57,287 nucleotides of DNA from Chloroflexota bacterium (GTDB lineage Bacteria > Chloroflexota > Anaerolineae > Anaerolineales > Villigracilaceae), in the NCBI GenBank assembly GCA_026390015.1, contig JAPLGS010000137.1, forward strand, positions 1-57,287, in the 5' to 3' direction. Shown here in pieces: positions 1-7,840 of the stretch. The notes beneath the pieces were generated by a model. It made no database searches. It worked only from the letters and a program-made list of their open reading frames with translations, and was not told where the DNA came from. Each line of letters opens with the position of its first letter. Position 1 is the first letter of the stretch. Position numbers and translations under genes: made by a program.

Positions 1-138
1 AATATTTAGATGAAATGTATTTGTTAAGGTTTTTCATTATACACTAAATCTTAACAAACTGTTTTTATTCAATGGTACGATTTCATTAAGGTTTACAGTA
101 ATACAGGTTGTCGTTAATTTGACAGTATTCAACATTGC

Positions 139-168
139 TTGACTATTCAGTAATTATTATGGTAATAT
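139..168 (+). promoter_or_regulatory. Sigma70-type promoter of the initiator tRNA
   Basis: A -35 box TTGACT (139-144) and a -10 box TAATAT (163-168) are separated by 18 bases. This predicts transcription starting near 175, a few bases before the mature tRNA 5' end at 183. A second TTGACA lies at 119-124 with a poorer partner. The assignment rests on consensus match and position only. Confidence 0.6.
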
Positions 169-182
169 CTGCGTCCATCCGA

Positions 183-254
183 TGCGGGGTGGAGCAGTGG
201 CAGCTCGTCGGGCTCATAACCCGAAGGTCGCAGGTTCAAGTCCTGCCCCCGCTA
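183..254 (+). tRNA. Initiator tRNA-fMet (anticodon CAU)
   Basis: The sequence folds as a cloverleaf. The acceptor stem pairs 184-189 with 247-252, the D-stem is GAGC/GCTC, the anticodon CAT is at 215-217, and the T-arm is GCAGG-TTCAAGT-CCTGC at 230-246. The anticodon stem has three consecutive G-C pairs (GGG/CCC), the classical initiator feature. Position 1 against 72 is a U-U mismatch (T183, T253) where E. coli initiator tRNA has C-A; an unpaired 1-72 position is what allows formylation of Met-tRNA. The 3' CCA is not encoded (A254 is followed by CCT), so CCA addition is needed. The body closely resembles E. coli tRNA-fMet. Confidence 0.95.
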
Positions 255-260
255 CCTAAT

Positions 261-290
261 AAAAAAGAGGCCTTTGAGGTCTCTTTTTTT
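261..290 (+). terminator. Rho-independent terminator of the tRNA gene
   Basis: The stem AGAGGCC (266-272) pairs with GGTCTCT (278-284) with one G-U pair around a 5-base loop. It is preceded by an A-run and followed by a T-run to 290. It lies four bases after the last tRNA-proximal base. Confidence 0.8.
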
Positions 291-370
291 GTTTTATTTT
301 TTTATCGCGTTAGACCTTTTGCGAAAGTCTCTTCTGCCACAAAGATCACTGAGAAAAAAACGAGGTTTAG

Positions 371-505
371 GAACTTAGAAATTAAATGCTTGCTTTTTGT
401 ACAAGAATTTTTGAACCGCAGAGACGCTGAGTTCGCGGAGAAAACCTCTTAAACTCTGCGCTCTCTGCGACTCTGCGGTAAATCTTTTTCGGCTTGTCCG
501 AGTTA
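371..505 (+). repeat. Interspersed repeat, copy 1
   Basis: This non-coding stretch begins GAACTTAGAAATTAAATGCT and ends CGGCTTGTCCGAGTTA. It is nearly identical to 19461-19601, and its 3' two thirds match the reverse complement of 21834-21934. Inside are outward arms ACCGCAGAG and CTCTGCGGT that can pair into a long imperfect hairpin. The rest of the gap between the tRNA terminator and the gene ending at 559 holds no other recognisable feature, apart from a short echo of the same CTCTGTG/CACAAAG-type sequence at 330-350 and 520-545. Confidence 0.85.
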
Positions 506-558
506 AGCCTAATCTCAAAGGTCTCTGTGCGCTTTGTGGCTTCTTATGCAAGAGCCTA

Positions 559-1341
559 TTACCATTTGCAATTTGGCGAGGTGTTGATACCTGCTGAAAC
601 CCCAACGCGTTTGTACATGGTTACTTTTGTGAATGGTTCGCCGAGAATGCCATCATGGATCGCCCATGACCGTCTGCGGATAGCATCTGCTACTTCTGGC
701 TGGCGAAATGGATTTGACCCACCCAGCTGCGCTTTCAGATCTCCGTTGATTTGAAAACCATTATGGATACTCTCCATTAGGCGTTTGCCCATTTGGTAAC
801 TAAAACCATATCGTTCAAAAATGACTGCGTTGTGATAATACAACGGCTCGACAAAATACATCTCGTGCCCAAGCGCGGAGACGAAAACTTCAAAGGCTTC
901 GATTGCCTGGCCGAGTAACCTTAATCCGCGCCGTACCTGACCTGGAGCGAGCCCGGCTTCGAGAGCTGATCTTTCAGCTTCGATGTTTCTTTGCAATGTC
1001 CCAAATTTTGTCGGCGAGCCGTTTGGCATTTTGTCCACATCAAAACGCGGTGACGATGGATCGTTGAGGATGTATAGTAAAACGTGGATCTGTCCATTGA
1101 GCGTATCAGTCAGGTGGGCATAGAGGATCGGGTCAGGAAAATCCATTTCGTGGAAGAGGCGCATTTCCACGTCACTTGAGCCGCCAGCGAAACGGAATTG
1201 CAGAAGGTTGTAACCCGTTGCGGAGGTTAGTGGGGGAATATGATATTTTTCCAGAAGTACTGCAGGGATGTAACCCGCATAGATCGCGCGTTTTTCTGCT
1301 TCAGGAAGCAGGTTGATCCCGCCAATGGTTGAAGGGGGCAA
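559..1341 (-). CDS. Conserved-looking protein of unknown function
   Basis: I do not recognise this 260-residue protein. It has no signal peptide or membrane segment and no familiar catalytic motif. It is predicted soluble and mostly helical, with a charged centre (residues 110-150) and an aromatic-rich segment around 155-185. The TTG start at 1341 is chosen because AAGGAG lies about 7 bases upstream, and there is no nearer ATG. It lies 50 bases downstream of smpB on the same strand, so the two are probably co-transcribed, but this gives no functional clue. Codon use is like that of its neighbours. Confidence 0.75.
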   Translation of the reverse strand: MPPSTIGGINLLPEAEKRAIYAGYIPAVLLEKYHIPPLTSATGYNLLQFRFAGGSSDVEMRLFHEMDFPDPILYAHLTDTLNGQIHVLLYILNDPSSPRFDVDKMPNGSPTKFGTLQRNIEAERSALEAGLAPGQVRRGLRLLGQAIEAFEVFVSALGHEMYFVEPLYYHNAVIFERYGFSYQMGKRLMESIHNGFQINGDLKAQLGGSNPFRQPEVADAIRRRSWAIHDGILGEPFTKVTMYKRVGVSAGINTSPNCKW

Positions 1342-1391
1342 TTTAGTCTCCTTTTTTTTGCCGATAGTCTTTTGGAGCTATCTGACAAATT

Positions 1392-1853
1392 CTATCTAAC
1401 TCTTGATGCTCTTTCGTTATCCCGCGCTTCATCTCTTTTGGCAATCGTGGCGCGTTTGTCGTAGGCCTTCTTTCCTTTTGCCAAAGCGATCTCGATCTTG
1501 GCGCGGCCATCCTTGAGATAGACTCGCGTTGGCACAACCGTCATGCCTTTGATGCGGATCTCATTCCACATCTCGCGGATCTGTTTTTTATGCAGGAGCA
1601 AGCGCCTTTTACGTTTGGGTTCGTGATTGAAGTGAGTTCCCGCCTGTTCGTATGGCGCAATATGTGCTTCGACGAGCCAGGCTTCGCTTTCATTTGGAAC
1701 ATCTACATAAGATTCCTGGATGCTGATCTGCCCCGCGCGGATGGATTTGATCTCCGATCCCTGCAGAACGAGGCCCGCCTCGAATTTTTCCATCAGGAAG
1801 TATTCAAAACTTGCTTTACGGTTGGTTGCGATTATTTTTATATTTTCTGTCAC
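1392..1853 (-). CDS. smpB: SsrA-binding protein SmpB
   Basis: The 153-residue protein is full length for SmpB, the tmRNA partner that delivers SsrA to stalled ribosomes in trans-translation. Family signatures are visible: the N-terminal IATNRKASFEYFL, then GLVLQGSEIKSIRAGQISI, the LLLHKKQI segment, and TVVPTRVYLKDGRAKIEIAL. The basic C-terminal tail (KGKKAYDKRATIAKRD) normally enters the decoding centre. The start is GTG at 1853 with no Shine-Dalgarno sequence; a TAAAAT box ends 6 bases upstream, suggesting a leaderless mRNA. No ssrA gene is seen in the window. Confidence 0.95.
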   Translation of the reverse strand: MTENIKIIATNRKASFEYFLMEKFEAGLVLQGSEIKSIRAGQISIQESYVDVPNESEAWLVEAHIAPYEQAGTHFNHEPKRKRRLLLHKKQIREMWNEIRIKGMTVVPTRVYLKDGRAKIEIALAKGKKAYDKRATIAKRDEARDNERASRVR

Positions 1854-1859
1854 GAGTTG

Positions 1860-1888
1860 ATTTTACCGCTTATTGCATAAAATGCTAA
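1860..1888 (-). promoter_or_regulatory. Promoter of smpB, placing +1 at the start codon
   Basis: On the minus strand, TTAGCA (1888-1883) and TAAAAT (1865-1860) are separated by 17 bases. The -10 box is followed by exactly 6 bases and then the GTG of smpB, so predicted +1 coincides with the first base of the start codon. Confidence 0.45.
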
Positions 1889-2009
1889 ACTCGCGAGCCT
1901 TGGTTCCATGAATATGAAAGGTTGAGTAGATAGCAAATTATTTTTCTTTTGTGCTTCGCGAACTCAACAAGCCTTGCATTGGCAACTTACTGCGGTTGTC
2001 AGCTTTTCG

Positions 2010-2018
2010 TGCTAGAAT
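2010..2018 (+). promoter_or_regulatory. Extended -10 promoter of the MoaD/AOR operon
   Basis: TGCTAGAAT is an extended -10 element (TG-n-TAGAAT). Six bases separate it from the ATG at 2025, which again puts predicted +1 on the start codon. No Shine-Dalgarno sequence precedes this gene and no convincing -35 box is present. Confidence 0.4.
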
Positions 2019-2024
2019 CTACAA

Positions 2025-2264
2025 ATGATGATCCACGTTAAGCTGATCGCCAACTATCGTGAGCAACTTCCGCCCGAGGCGATTAATGGCGTGGTGGAAT
2101 TGGATGTGCCAGATGGCACGACAGTTTATCAAGCCATTTCAAGATTTGACATTCCGCTCGATGACACAAGCGTGATCGTATTGAACGGACTCACCGTTGA
2201 AATGTCCACTCCGCTCAAAGCAGGTGATATGGTCACGGCTTTCTCAGCCATCGCTGGCGGATAA
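2025..2264 (+). CDS. MoaD/ThiS-family sulfur-carrier protein
   Basis: This 79-residue protein of beta-grasp size ends in the C-terminal AIAGG. The terminal Gly-Gly is the residue pair that is adenylated and thiocarboxylated in MoaD and ThiS. The internal pattern (a TTVYQAI-type helix start, VLNG, AGDMVTAFSA before the tail) fits the family. It sits 45 bases upstream of an AOR-family gene in the same orientation. This is a recurrent pairing in which the carrier probably supplies dithiolene sulfur for the tungsten or molybdenum pterin cofactor (inference). Either of two tandem ATGs could be the start; 2025 fits the -10 position. Confidence 0.85.
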   Translation: MMIHVKLIANYREQLPPEAINGVVELDVPDGTTVYQAISRFDIPLDDTSVIVLNGLTVEMSTPLKAGDMVTAFSAIAGG

Positions 2265-2309
2265 ATAACGAAAACGTTCGAACGTTCAAACCTTTCCAAG
2301 GAGATTCTT

Positions 2310-4136
2310 ATGTACGGCTGGCACCTAAAAATTCTACGAGTAAATCTCACTACAAAAAAAATAACCCAGGAAGATGTAGACCCCAAGATCGCACGCGATT
2401 ATCTCGGTGGGCGCGGATGGGCGATCCATTATTTATACAAAGAAATGGACCCGATGGCTGATGCACTCTCGCCTGAAAATATTTTGATTTTCGCAACCGG
2501 TCCGCTGACCGCGACTCCTGCGCCGACGGGGAATCGTTACATGGTGGTGACCAAGTCGCCGCTGACGGGGGCGCTGGCGCATTCCAATTCGGGTGGCGAA
2601 TTCCCAACGTGGATGAAGCGCACGGGATTCGATATGTTCATCTTTGAGGGCAAATCCCCAGAGCCGGTATATCTCTTCGTTAACGAGGATCAAATCGAGT
2701 TGCGTTCCGCTGCACATCTTTGGGGCAAAGATGCGCATGAGACCACGGATATCCTAAAGGCAGAAACATCCGCCGAAGCGCGAGTTGCATGTATCGGACA
2801 GGCTGGAGAAAATCTCACGTTGATGGGGGCGATCATGAATGACAAACATCGCGCGGCGGCCCGTTCTGGAGTTGGCGCGGTGATGGGCAGTAAAAATCTT
2901 AAGGCGGTTGTGGCGATGGGAAATAAAAATCCGCCATTGTATGACCCCGAAGGAATGCGCACGTTGAGCGTGAACACTTCGAAAGAGGTGGGCGCGGATG
3001 TTAAGAAAGGCTCGAACATGCGCATTTACGGCACCTCGTATGTACCGCAGGTGACCAACACGCTTGGCATTTTACCGACGCGAAATTTCCTGCAAGGCAC
3101 ATTTGAACATGTTAATAACATTGACGGCGATGCGCTCAAGAATCAATATTTGATCCGTCATACGCCTTGTTATCGCTGCCCGCTTTCTTGTGGACGACTG
3201 ACCGAGGTTCCCGACGGTCCGTATAAAGGCAAGGGTGAAGGACCTGAATACGAAACGATTTCGTCTTTGGGAACGGGCTGTGGAGTCAGCAATCTCGCCG
3301 CGTTGGTCAAGGCAAATTATCTGTGCAACGAATACGGCATGGACACCATCACTACCGGCATGACGATCGCCGCCGCGATGGAAATGTATGAGAAGGGTTA
3401 CATCTCTGAAGAAATAATTGGCATGCCGTTGAAGTTCGGCGACCACGATGCGATGATCGAGATGATCAGAAAGATGGCATATCGTGAAGGTTTTGGAAAT
3501 GATCTCGCGCAGGGCAGTTATCGGCTTGCGGAAAAATATGGTCACCCTGAAATTGCGGTGACCACACGCAAGCAGGAATTCCCCGGCTACGATCCGCGCG
3601 GATCACAGGGCATGGGCTTGCTGTATGCCACGTCGAATAAAGGCGCGTCACATATGGAAGGAGATGTTGCCTACGAAGAAGTCTTTGGCGTGCCTGTCAA
3701 AGAGAATCCGCTCACGACTGAAGGCAAACCAGAACTCGTTAAACACTTTGAAGATTCCTTCGCGTTGATGGATAGCTCGGGCTTGTGTGTCTTCGTCGCC
3801 ATCCGTTACGCCTTCAACAAAGATCGCATGATCCTGCCGCTGCGTCTGGCCGAGATGATGAACCTCTCCACTGGGGCGCAATACTCTCCTGAAGAAGTGA
3901 TGATCGCCGCCGAGCGTGTCTATAATCTCGAGCGCATGTTCCTGATCAAAGCCGGCTCAACAGAAGATACACTTCCATACCGTATGTTACACGAGCCGCT
4001 GCCTGACGGCCCCGCAAAAGGCAAAGTCGTTGAACTTGATAAGATGCTGCCAGAGTTTTACGCGCTCCGCGGCTGGGATGAGAAGGGCGTGCCGACCAAA
4101 CAAAAATTGATGGAATTGGGATTACCGTTGAATTAA
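2310..4136 (+). CDS. Aldehyde ferredoxin oxidoreductase (AOR) family protein
   Basis: The 608-residue protein is full length for the tungsten/molybdenum-pterin AOR family, which oxidises aldehydes to acids (or reduces acids) with ferredoxin. The N-terminal domain has the family features YLGGRGW (residues 31-37), FATGPLTATPAPTGNRY (61-77) and SNSGGEFP. The [4Fe-4S] ligands are C287-x2-C290-x3-C294 and C493 in DSSGLC. The segment RAAARSGVGAVMGSKNLKA (181-199) contributes to cofactor binding in relatives. AAGGAG lies 7 bases before ATG. The substrate cannot be read from sequence; the length is typical of AOR/FOR rather than the longer GOR or XOR forms. A strong terminator follows. Confidence 0.93.
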   Translation: MYGWHLKILRVNLTTKKITQEDVDPKIARDYLGGRGWAIHYLYKEMDPMADALSPENILIFATGPLTATPAPTGNRYMVVTKSPLTGALAHSNSGGEFPTWMKRTGFDMFIFEGKSPEPVYLFVNEDQIELRSAAHLWGKDAHETTDILKAETSAEARVACIGQAGENLTLMGAIMNDKHRAAARSGVGAVMGSKNLKAVVAMGNKNPPLYDPEGMRTLSVNTSKEVGADVKKGSNMRIYGTSYVPQVTNTLGILPTRNFLQGTFEHVNNIDGDALKNQYLIRHTPCYRCPLSCGRLTEVPDGPYKGKGEGPEYETISSLGTGCGVSNLAALVKANYLCNEYGMDTITTGMTIAAAMEMYEKGYISEEIIGMPLKFGDHDAMIEMIRKMAYREGFGNDLAQGSYRLAEKYGHPEIAVTTRKQEFPGYDPRGSQGMGLLYATSNKGASHMEGDVAYEEVFGVPVKENPLTTEGKPELVKHFEDSFALMDSSGLCVFVAIRYAFNKDRMILPLRLAEMMNLSTGAQYSPEEVMIAAERVYNLERMFLIKAGSTEDTLPYRMLHEPLPDGPAKGKVVELDKMLPEFYALRGWDEKGVPTKQKLMELGLPLN

Positions 4137-4141
4137 AAAAG

Positions 4142-4192
4142 CAGGTCGCGCTTCTCTTGCGGAGATTTCGGTAGCGCGACCTGTATTTTTTT
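4142..4192 (+). terminator. Rho-independent terminator after the AOR gene
   Basis: A perfect 10-bp stem CAGGTCGCGC (4142-4151) pairs with GCGCGACCTG (4174-4183), followed by TATTTTTTT. It closes the MoaD/AOR operon. Confidence 0.9.
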
Positions 4193-4201
4193 AACTACGG
4201 G

Positions 4202-4207
4202 TATTAT
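4202..4207 (+). promoter_or_regulatory. Probable -10 box of the Cys-cluster/two-component operon
   Basis: TATTAT lies 7 bases before the ATG at 4215, with no Shine-Dalgarno sequence between. No clear -35 box is seen because the upstream bases belong to the terminator stem. It fits the leaderless arrangement seen elsewhere in the window. Confidence 0.35.
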
Positions 4208-4214
4208 TTATTTT

Positions 4215-4775
4215 ATGATCAATACTAGCAATACAAACGAATCTCCTTCCAATATTCTCTGTAAATCCTGCGGACTATGCTGTTCAGGTCATCTTTTTGC
4301 GTGGGTGAGACTCAACGCTCCTGAATTAGACTCTGCTCAATCTCTCGGTTTGAATGTTATTCGAAATGATCCACGTCAGCGCGGCTTCACCCAACCTTGT
4401 CCGCTTTGGGATGGGGTGTGTACTGTATATAGTTCCCCGGACTACCCGCGCACTTGCAGAACATATAAGTGCATAGTGCTCAGGCGGCTTCTGGATAAAG
4501 ATATTACATTGCCCGACGCATTATCCAGTATTCAGGAAACCCTGTCTTTGATCGGCGAGATCGAGCCGCTATTACCCGCTTCGTCCGCGGTCAGTTTTCG
4601 TGAGCGGTTGATCACCCATAAGGAGTTTCTTGAGTCAAATGGAAAAAAAACAATAGCGCTTGAGTTTCTGCGCAAAACTGAAACCTTGTTGACCTACTAC
4701 GAAGATCGTTTCGGTGTGCGAAGTATAATTTTCCATTATGAGCGAAAGCCAACTTACACTATTGCTTGTCGATGA
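4215..4775 (+). CDS. YkgJ-type cysteine-cluster protein
   Basis: The 186-residue soluble protein has the CxxCxxCC signature of the YkgJ/UPF0153 family: CKSCGLCCSGH at residues 16-26, then PCPLWDGVCTVY, and a third group RTCRTYKC. These cysteines are thought to bind zinc or an Fe-S cluster; the biochemical role is not established. The C-terminal third is helical and charged. Its last 38 bases overlap the next gene in a different frame, and a TATAAT box for that gene lies inside its 3' end. It may be co-transcribed with the two-component pair, but no functional link is known. Confidence 0.85.
   Translation: MINTSNTNESPSNILCKSCGLCCSGHLFAWVRLNAPELDSAQSLGLNVIRNDPRQRGFTQPCPLWDGVCTVYSSPDYPRTCRTYKCIVLRRLLDKDITLPDALSSIQETLSLIGEIEPLLPASSAVSFRERLITHKEFLESNGKKTIALEFLRKTETLLTYYEDRFGVRSIIFHYERKPTYTIACR
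4724..4729 (+). promoter_or_regulatory. Internal -10 box before the response regulator
   Basis: A consensus TATAAT lies within the 3' end of the Cys-cluster gene, 8 bases before the ATG at 4738. No good -35 box is found. It could give a short-leader or leaderless transcript of the two-component pair. Confidence 0.4.
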
Positions 4776-5457
4776 TGATCCGATGATCGTTGAAAGTCTT
4801 GCTCCCTTATTGGAGCGTTCGGGTTTTCATGTATTGCTTGCTTCCAATGGCGACGAAGCTTTGAGTAAAATCCAATCCCATCATCCCGATGTGATCGTAA
4901 TGGACGTCTTGATGCCACGCATGAACGGGCGCGAAACTTTGCGGCGAATGCGCAAGTCCAATATTTGGACTCCAACCATTTTGTTGACCCAGGTTGGAGA
5001 AGCTGCCGAGCGCGCCACTGCTTTGGAAGAAGGCGCGGATGATTATCTCAACAAGCCTTTTCATTCGCAGGAATTATTGGCACGCATTCATGCTGTACTG
5101 CGTCGTGCGCGCTCGGCTGGACAATCGCTTTCCTCTGCGCGACGCCTCGCTTCAGTTGACCTGATTCTTGATCGCCAGTCTAGAAGAGTTTTCCTCGCTG
5201 ATGAATCTCTCAACCTCACGCCGAAAGCATTTTCCGTTCTTGAATATTTGATGACCCATCCCGATGAAGCTGTCAGTCGTGAAGAGTTGCTTCGTTCCGT
5301 GTGGGGCTGGGAATATCCCACCGGCACGCGCACTGTGGACACGCGTATCAATGAATTGCGACGCGCCTTGAACGATGATGCGGCTTCTCCACGCTTTATC
5401 CAGACCCTGACAGGTGAAGGATATATTTTCATCGCGCCTGTGAAGCCTGCTCCATGA
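4738..5457 (+). CDS. OmpR/PhoB-family response regulator
   Basis: This 239-residue transcription factor has a receiver domain (residues 6-120) with acidic pocket D12-D13-D14, phospho-acceptor D56 in VIVMDVLMP and K106 in NKPF. A winged-helix DNA-binding domain (about 140-235) carries the family motifs LTPKAFSVLEYL, VSREELLRSVWGW and TVDTRINELRR. It overlaps the following histidine kinase by 4 bases (ATGA), so the two form a cognate pair that are translationally coupled. Targets are unknown; the exported-protein genes just downstream (6451-9793) are candidates by position only. Confidence 0.96.
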   Translation: MSESQLTLLLVDDDPMIVESLAPLLERSGFHVLLASNGDEALSKIQSHHPDVIVMDVLMPRMNGRETLRRMRKSNIWTPTILLTQVGEAAERATALEEGADDYLNKPFHSQELLARIHAVLRRARSAGQSLSSARRLASVDLILDRQSRRVFLADESLNLTPKAFSVLEYLMTHPDEAVSREELLRSVWGWEYPTGTRTVDTRINELRRALNDDAASPRFIQTLTGEGYIFIAPVKPAP

Positions 5458-6377
5458 AAAGACTTAAATTCATTTATCCTTTTGTACCGCTCATGATCGG
5501 CGCGCTTGCGTTGATATTTTTACCTATTCTGATCAAACCCGAGATCGTGATCTCTTTTCGGCTGGGATTGGGCGCGATCCTGTTTTTTGCTGGCTTGTTC
5601 ATTACGTTATGGATCGAGGCCCTGGCTGTCGTGGACGCCGTCCGCGAGAGAAAGGCGCGCGCGGAAATTGATTCCGCCATTCGCAATTACGAAGAGGGAC
5701 ACCGTCGCTTCATTCGCCGCCTTGACCATGAACTCAAGAATCCGCTGATGAGTCTGCAGGCTTCCTTGGAGAATCTACAAGTCGCAACCGAAATGGACGC
5801 GCGCCGCAAAGCGGAGACGAATATTCAACGCGTGCTGGAGCGGCTTGCTCATCTATTGCGCGACCTGCGCAAACTTTCTGAACTCGAAGAGAACATGCTC
5901 GAACGCGAGCCTGTGGATATTCCCGAACTGCTTGAGGAACTGCTTGAAGTGGTGCGTTCCACACCTGGACGTGAAAAGCGCCAGATCAATTTGCTCGTGA
6001 CGCAAGTCCCCATGCCTCCGCCGCCGGTAATCGGGGATCGTGATCTGCTTGGCCTCAGCTTGTACAATCTCCTTGATAACGCACTCAAGTTCACGGTCCA
6101 GAATGAAGCGGTTGAAATTCGTGTGCGTGATAATAGCCGCTCAGTGGTCATCGAAGTGGCAGATGGCGGTGCGGGTATTCATCCAGAAGAGCAGCAGAAA
6201 GTTTTTGAAGAGTTATATCGCGGCGAGAATGCGCGCGCCGTGGAAGGCAGCGGCCTGGGGCTTTCATTCGTACAGCGAATTATCGCATTGCATCACGGGG
6301 AGTTGACTTTGCGAAGCCGTCAGGATGAACAGCATGGCACGATATTTACCATCCGCCTGCCTGTTACCAAATTGTGA
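5454..6377 (+). CDS. Membrane sensor histidine kinase
   Basis: The 307-residue kinase has two membrane segments (about 8-27 and 36-60) with only a few residues between them, so it has almost no external sensing loop. It is an intramembrane-sensing type. A HisKA domain carries H92 in DHELKNP. The HATPase domain (about 190-305) has the N-box NLLDNALKF, the G1 box DGGAGI and the G2 box GSGLGLSF. The ATGA overlap with the response regulator gene supports a dedicated pair. No HAMP or PAS domain is present. Confidence 0.95.
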   Translation: MKRLKFIYPFVPLMIGALALIFLPILIKPEIVISFRLGLGAILFFAGLFITLWIEALAVVDAVRERKARAEIDSAIRNYEEGHRRFIRRLDHELKNPLMSLQASLENLQVATEMDARRKAETNIQRVLERLAHLLRDLRKLSELEENMLEREPVDIPELLEELLEVVRSTPGREKRQINLLVTQVPMPPPPVIGDRDLLGLSLYNLLDNALKFTVQNEAVEIRVRDNSRSVVIEVADGGAGIHPEEQQKVFEELYRGENARAVEGSGLGLSFVQRIIALHHGELTLRSRQDEQHGTIFTIRLPVTKL

Positions 6378-6450
6378 CATGGTTGTGTCCCGCCTGTGAC
6401 AGTCATTCGATATAAATGCTTCTATATCAAAAAATAAAAAAGGAGCAAAC

Positions 6451-7764
6451 ATGAAACGAATACTGTCTACAATTCTCGCGGCGGGGGTAATACTTGTGGG
6501 GAATTATTTTTTCTCCAATGGCACATTGGAAGTGAAGGTGGAAACTCCCACGTCTATTGGGACCTCAACCCCGCAAGTTCTACTGGTAACAATCCCTGCT
6601 TCCGGCAGCGCGGATGTTTCTTATTTGGGGACATCCTTTACCATCCCGCTTGGTTTGGCGAATGGAACGCAAAATGAGACTGTGCCTCAAACTTCTCCAG
6701 ATGAGCCCATGCTGGTATGGCCTGCACATACAAAGATCGTTTTGCAGGGGTATCCCTTGCTGGACACACTGTACAAACCTCAAATTTTGATCTTCCCGGC
6801 AGACGAATACCAAAAAATAAGTAATGACCCCGCATCATCAGAGTATGATGCCAGGACGATGATCAGTTCCCTTCAATCTATTTTGAGTACACAAAATTTC
6901 CCGTTGCAAGGATATTATCTTCCAGCTTTGCCAGATCAGCATGCCCGGCAGATCTTTCACGCACAGGAAACCATTCTCCCGTTCAAGAACGGGAACGGCA
7001 TCCGCTATATCACAGAATACAGTCAGGCGGCATTCCCTGCTTTTGGCGGCGGAGATATGCTTTATACCTTCCAGGGGCTTACCAATGATGGAAAGTATTA
7101 TGTGTCTGTGATGATGCCCATCGATCTCGCTGATTTGGAACCTATGCCTGAGAGTGCGGCTAATCCAGCTCAATATCCGGATTATTTGATGAAAACGATC
7201 AGTCAGATCAATCAGGCTGGCAACCCGTTCAATCCATCCATAGAATCTTTGGATGCGTTGGCGGAATCCTTGCTGGTGGGATTGCCTGCAACTTCCGATA
7301 TGACACCTTCAACTGCTACTCAGGTTGCGCCGCCTATTCAACCTACTGCGTCTCTTTCTGCGCGTGATTTTATTCCGCCGCTGGGAACGGTGACTGGAAA
7401 TTTATCCTTTCCGTCTTCGTTTATCCCTGCCATGCGCGTCGTCTTTTTTAGCCTTACAGATGGAAGTGTGAGTTATACCGATACAGGCATGAATCAAGGC
7501 ACATATTCTATGGACCTGCCCGCAGGAACTTATCATGTAGTTGCTTATCCTTATAGTGCGGGAATGGGAACGCCCCCAGTTGGTTCTCCCATAGCAGGCG
7601 GAGCTGGCGGATATACACAATTTGTTCCATGCGGTTTATCAGCGGATTGCACAGACCATTCGCTCATTCCAATTACTGTAGTAGTAGGTCAAAATATCAT
7701 AGTTAACCCTGGAGATTGGTACGCTCCCGAAGGTACCTTCCCGCCCATGCCAACCGATCAATAA
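6451..7764 (+). CDS. Exported protein with C-terminal beta-sandwich segment, function unknown
   Basis: The 437-residue protein starts with a signal-peptide-like segment (MKRILSTILAAGVILVGNYF) lacking a lipobox. It is preceded by AAGGAG 6 bases upstream of ATG. Residues 30-260 form an unrecognised domain rich in Pro, Gln and aromatic residues. A Pro/Thr-rich linker at about 285-305 leads to a C-terminal segment (315-425) with the pattern TYSMDLPAGTYHVVAYP, typical of carboxypeptidase-regulatory-like or Cna-B-like beta-sandwiches. It lies 73 bases after the histidine kinase gene and may depend on it (positional inference). Confidence 0.8.
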   Translation: MKRILSTILAAGVILVGNYFFSNGTLEVKVETPTSIGTSTPQVLLVTIPASGSADVSYLGTSFTIPLGLANGTQNETVPQTSPDEPMLVWPAHTKIVLQGYPLLDTLYKPQILIFPADEYQKISNDPASSEYDARTMISSLQSILSTQNFPLQGYYLPALPDQHARQIFHAQETILPFKNGNGIRYITEYSQAAFPAFGGGDMLYTFQGLTNDGKYYVSVMMPIDLADLEPMPESAANPAQYPDYLMKTISQINQAGNPFNPSIESLDALAESLLVGLPATSDMTPSTATQVAPPIQPTASLSARDFIPPLGTVTGNLSFPSSFIPAMRVVFFSLTDGSVSYTDTGMNQGTYSMDLPAGTYHVVAYPYSAGMGTPPVGSPIAGGAGGYTQFVPCGLSADCTDHSLIPITVVVGQNIIVNPGDWYAPEGTFPPMPTDQ

Positions 7765-7840
7765 CATAGTTTGCTACGATGGCTGAAAGTGTCTGTGCGA
7801 GTTTCAGATATTTTTAAACATCAAGTTTTGCTGGAGAAAA

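Noticed and set aside
135-452. A 105-codon open frame across the tRNA
   Set aside because: It runs through the tRNA, its terminator and the interspersed repeat; no Shine-Dalgarno site or protein-like composition.
1590-1880. Open frame opposite smpB
   Set aside because: Antisense shadow of a well-conserved gene with no independent signals.
3072-3545. 157-codon frame antisense to the AOR gene
   Set aside because: Shadow frame; the sense gene has all family motifs there.
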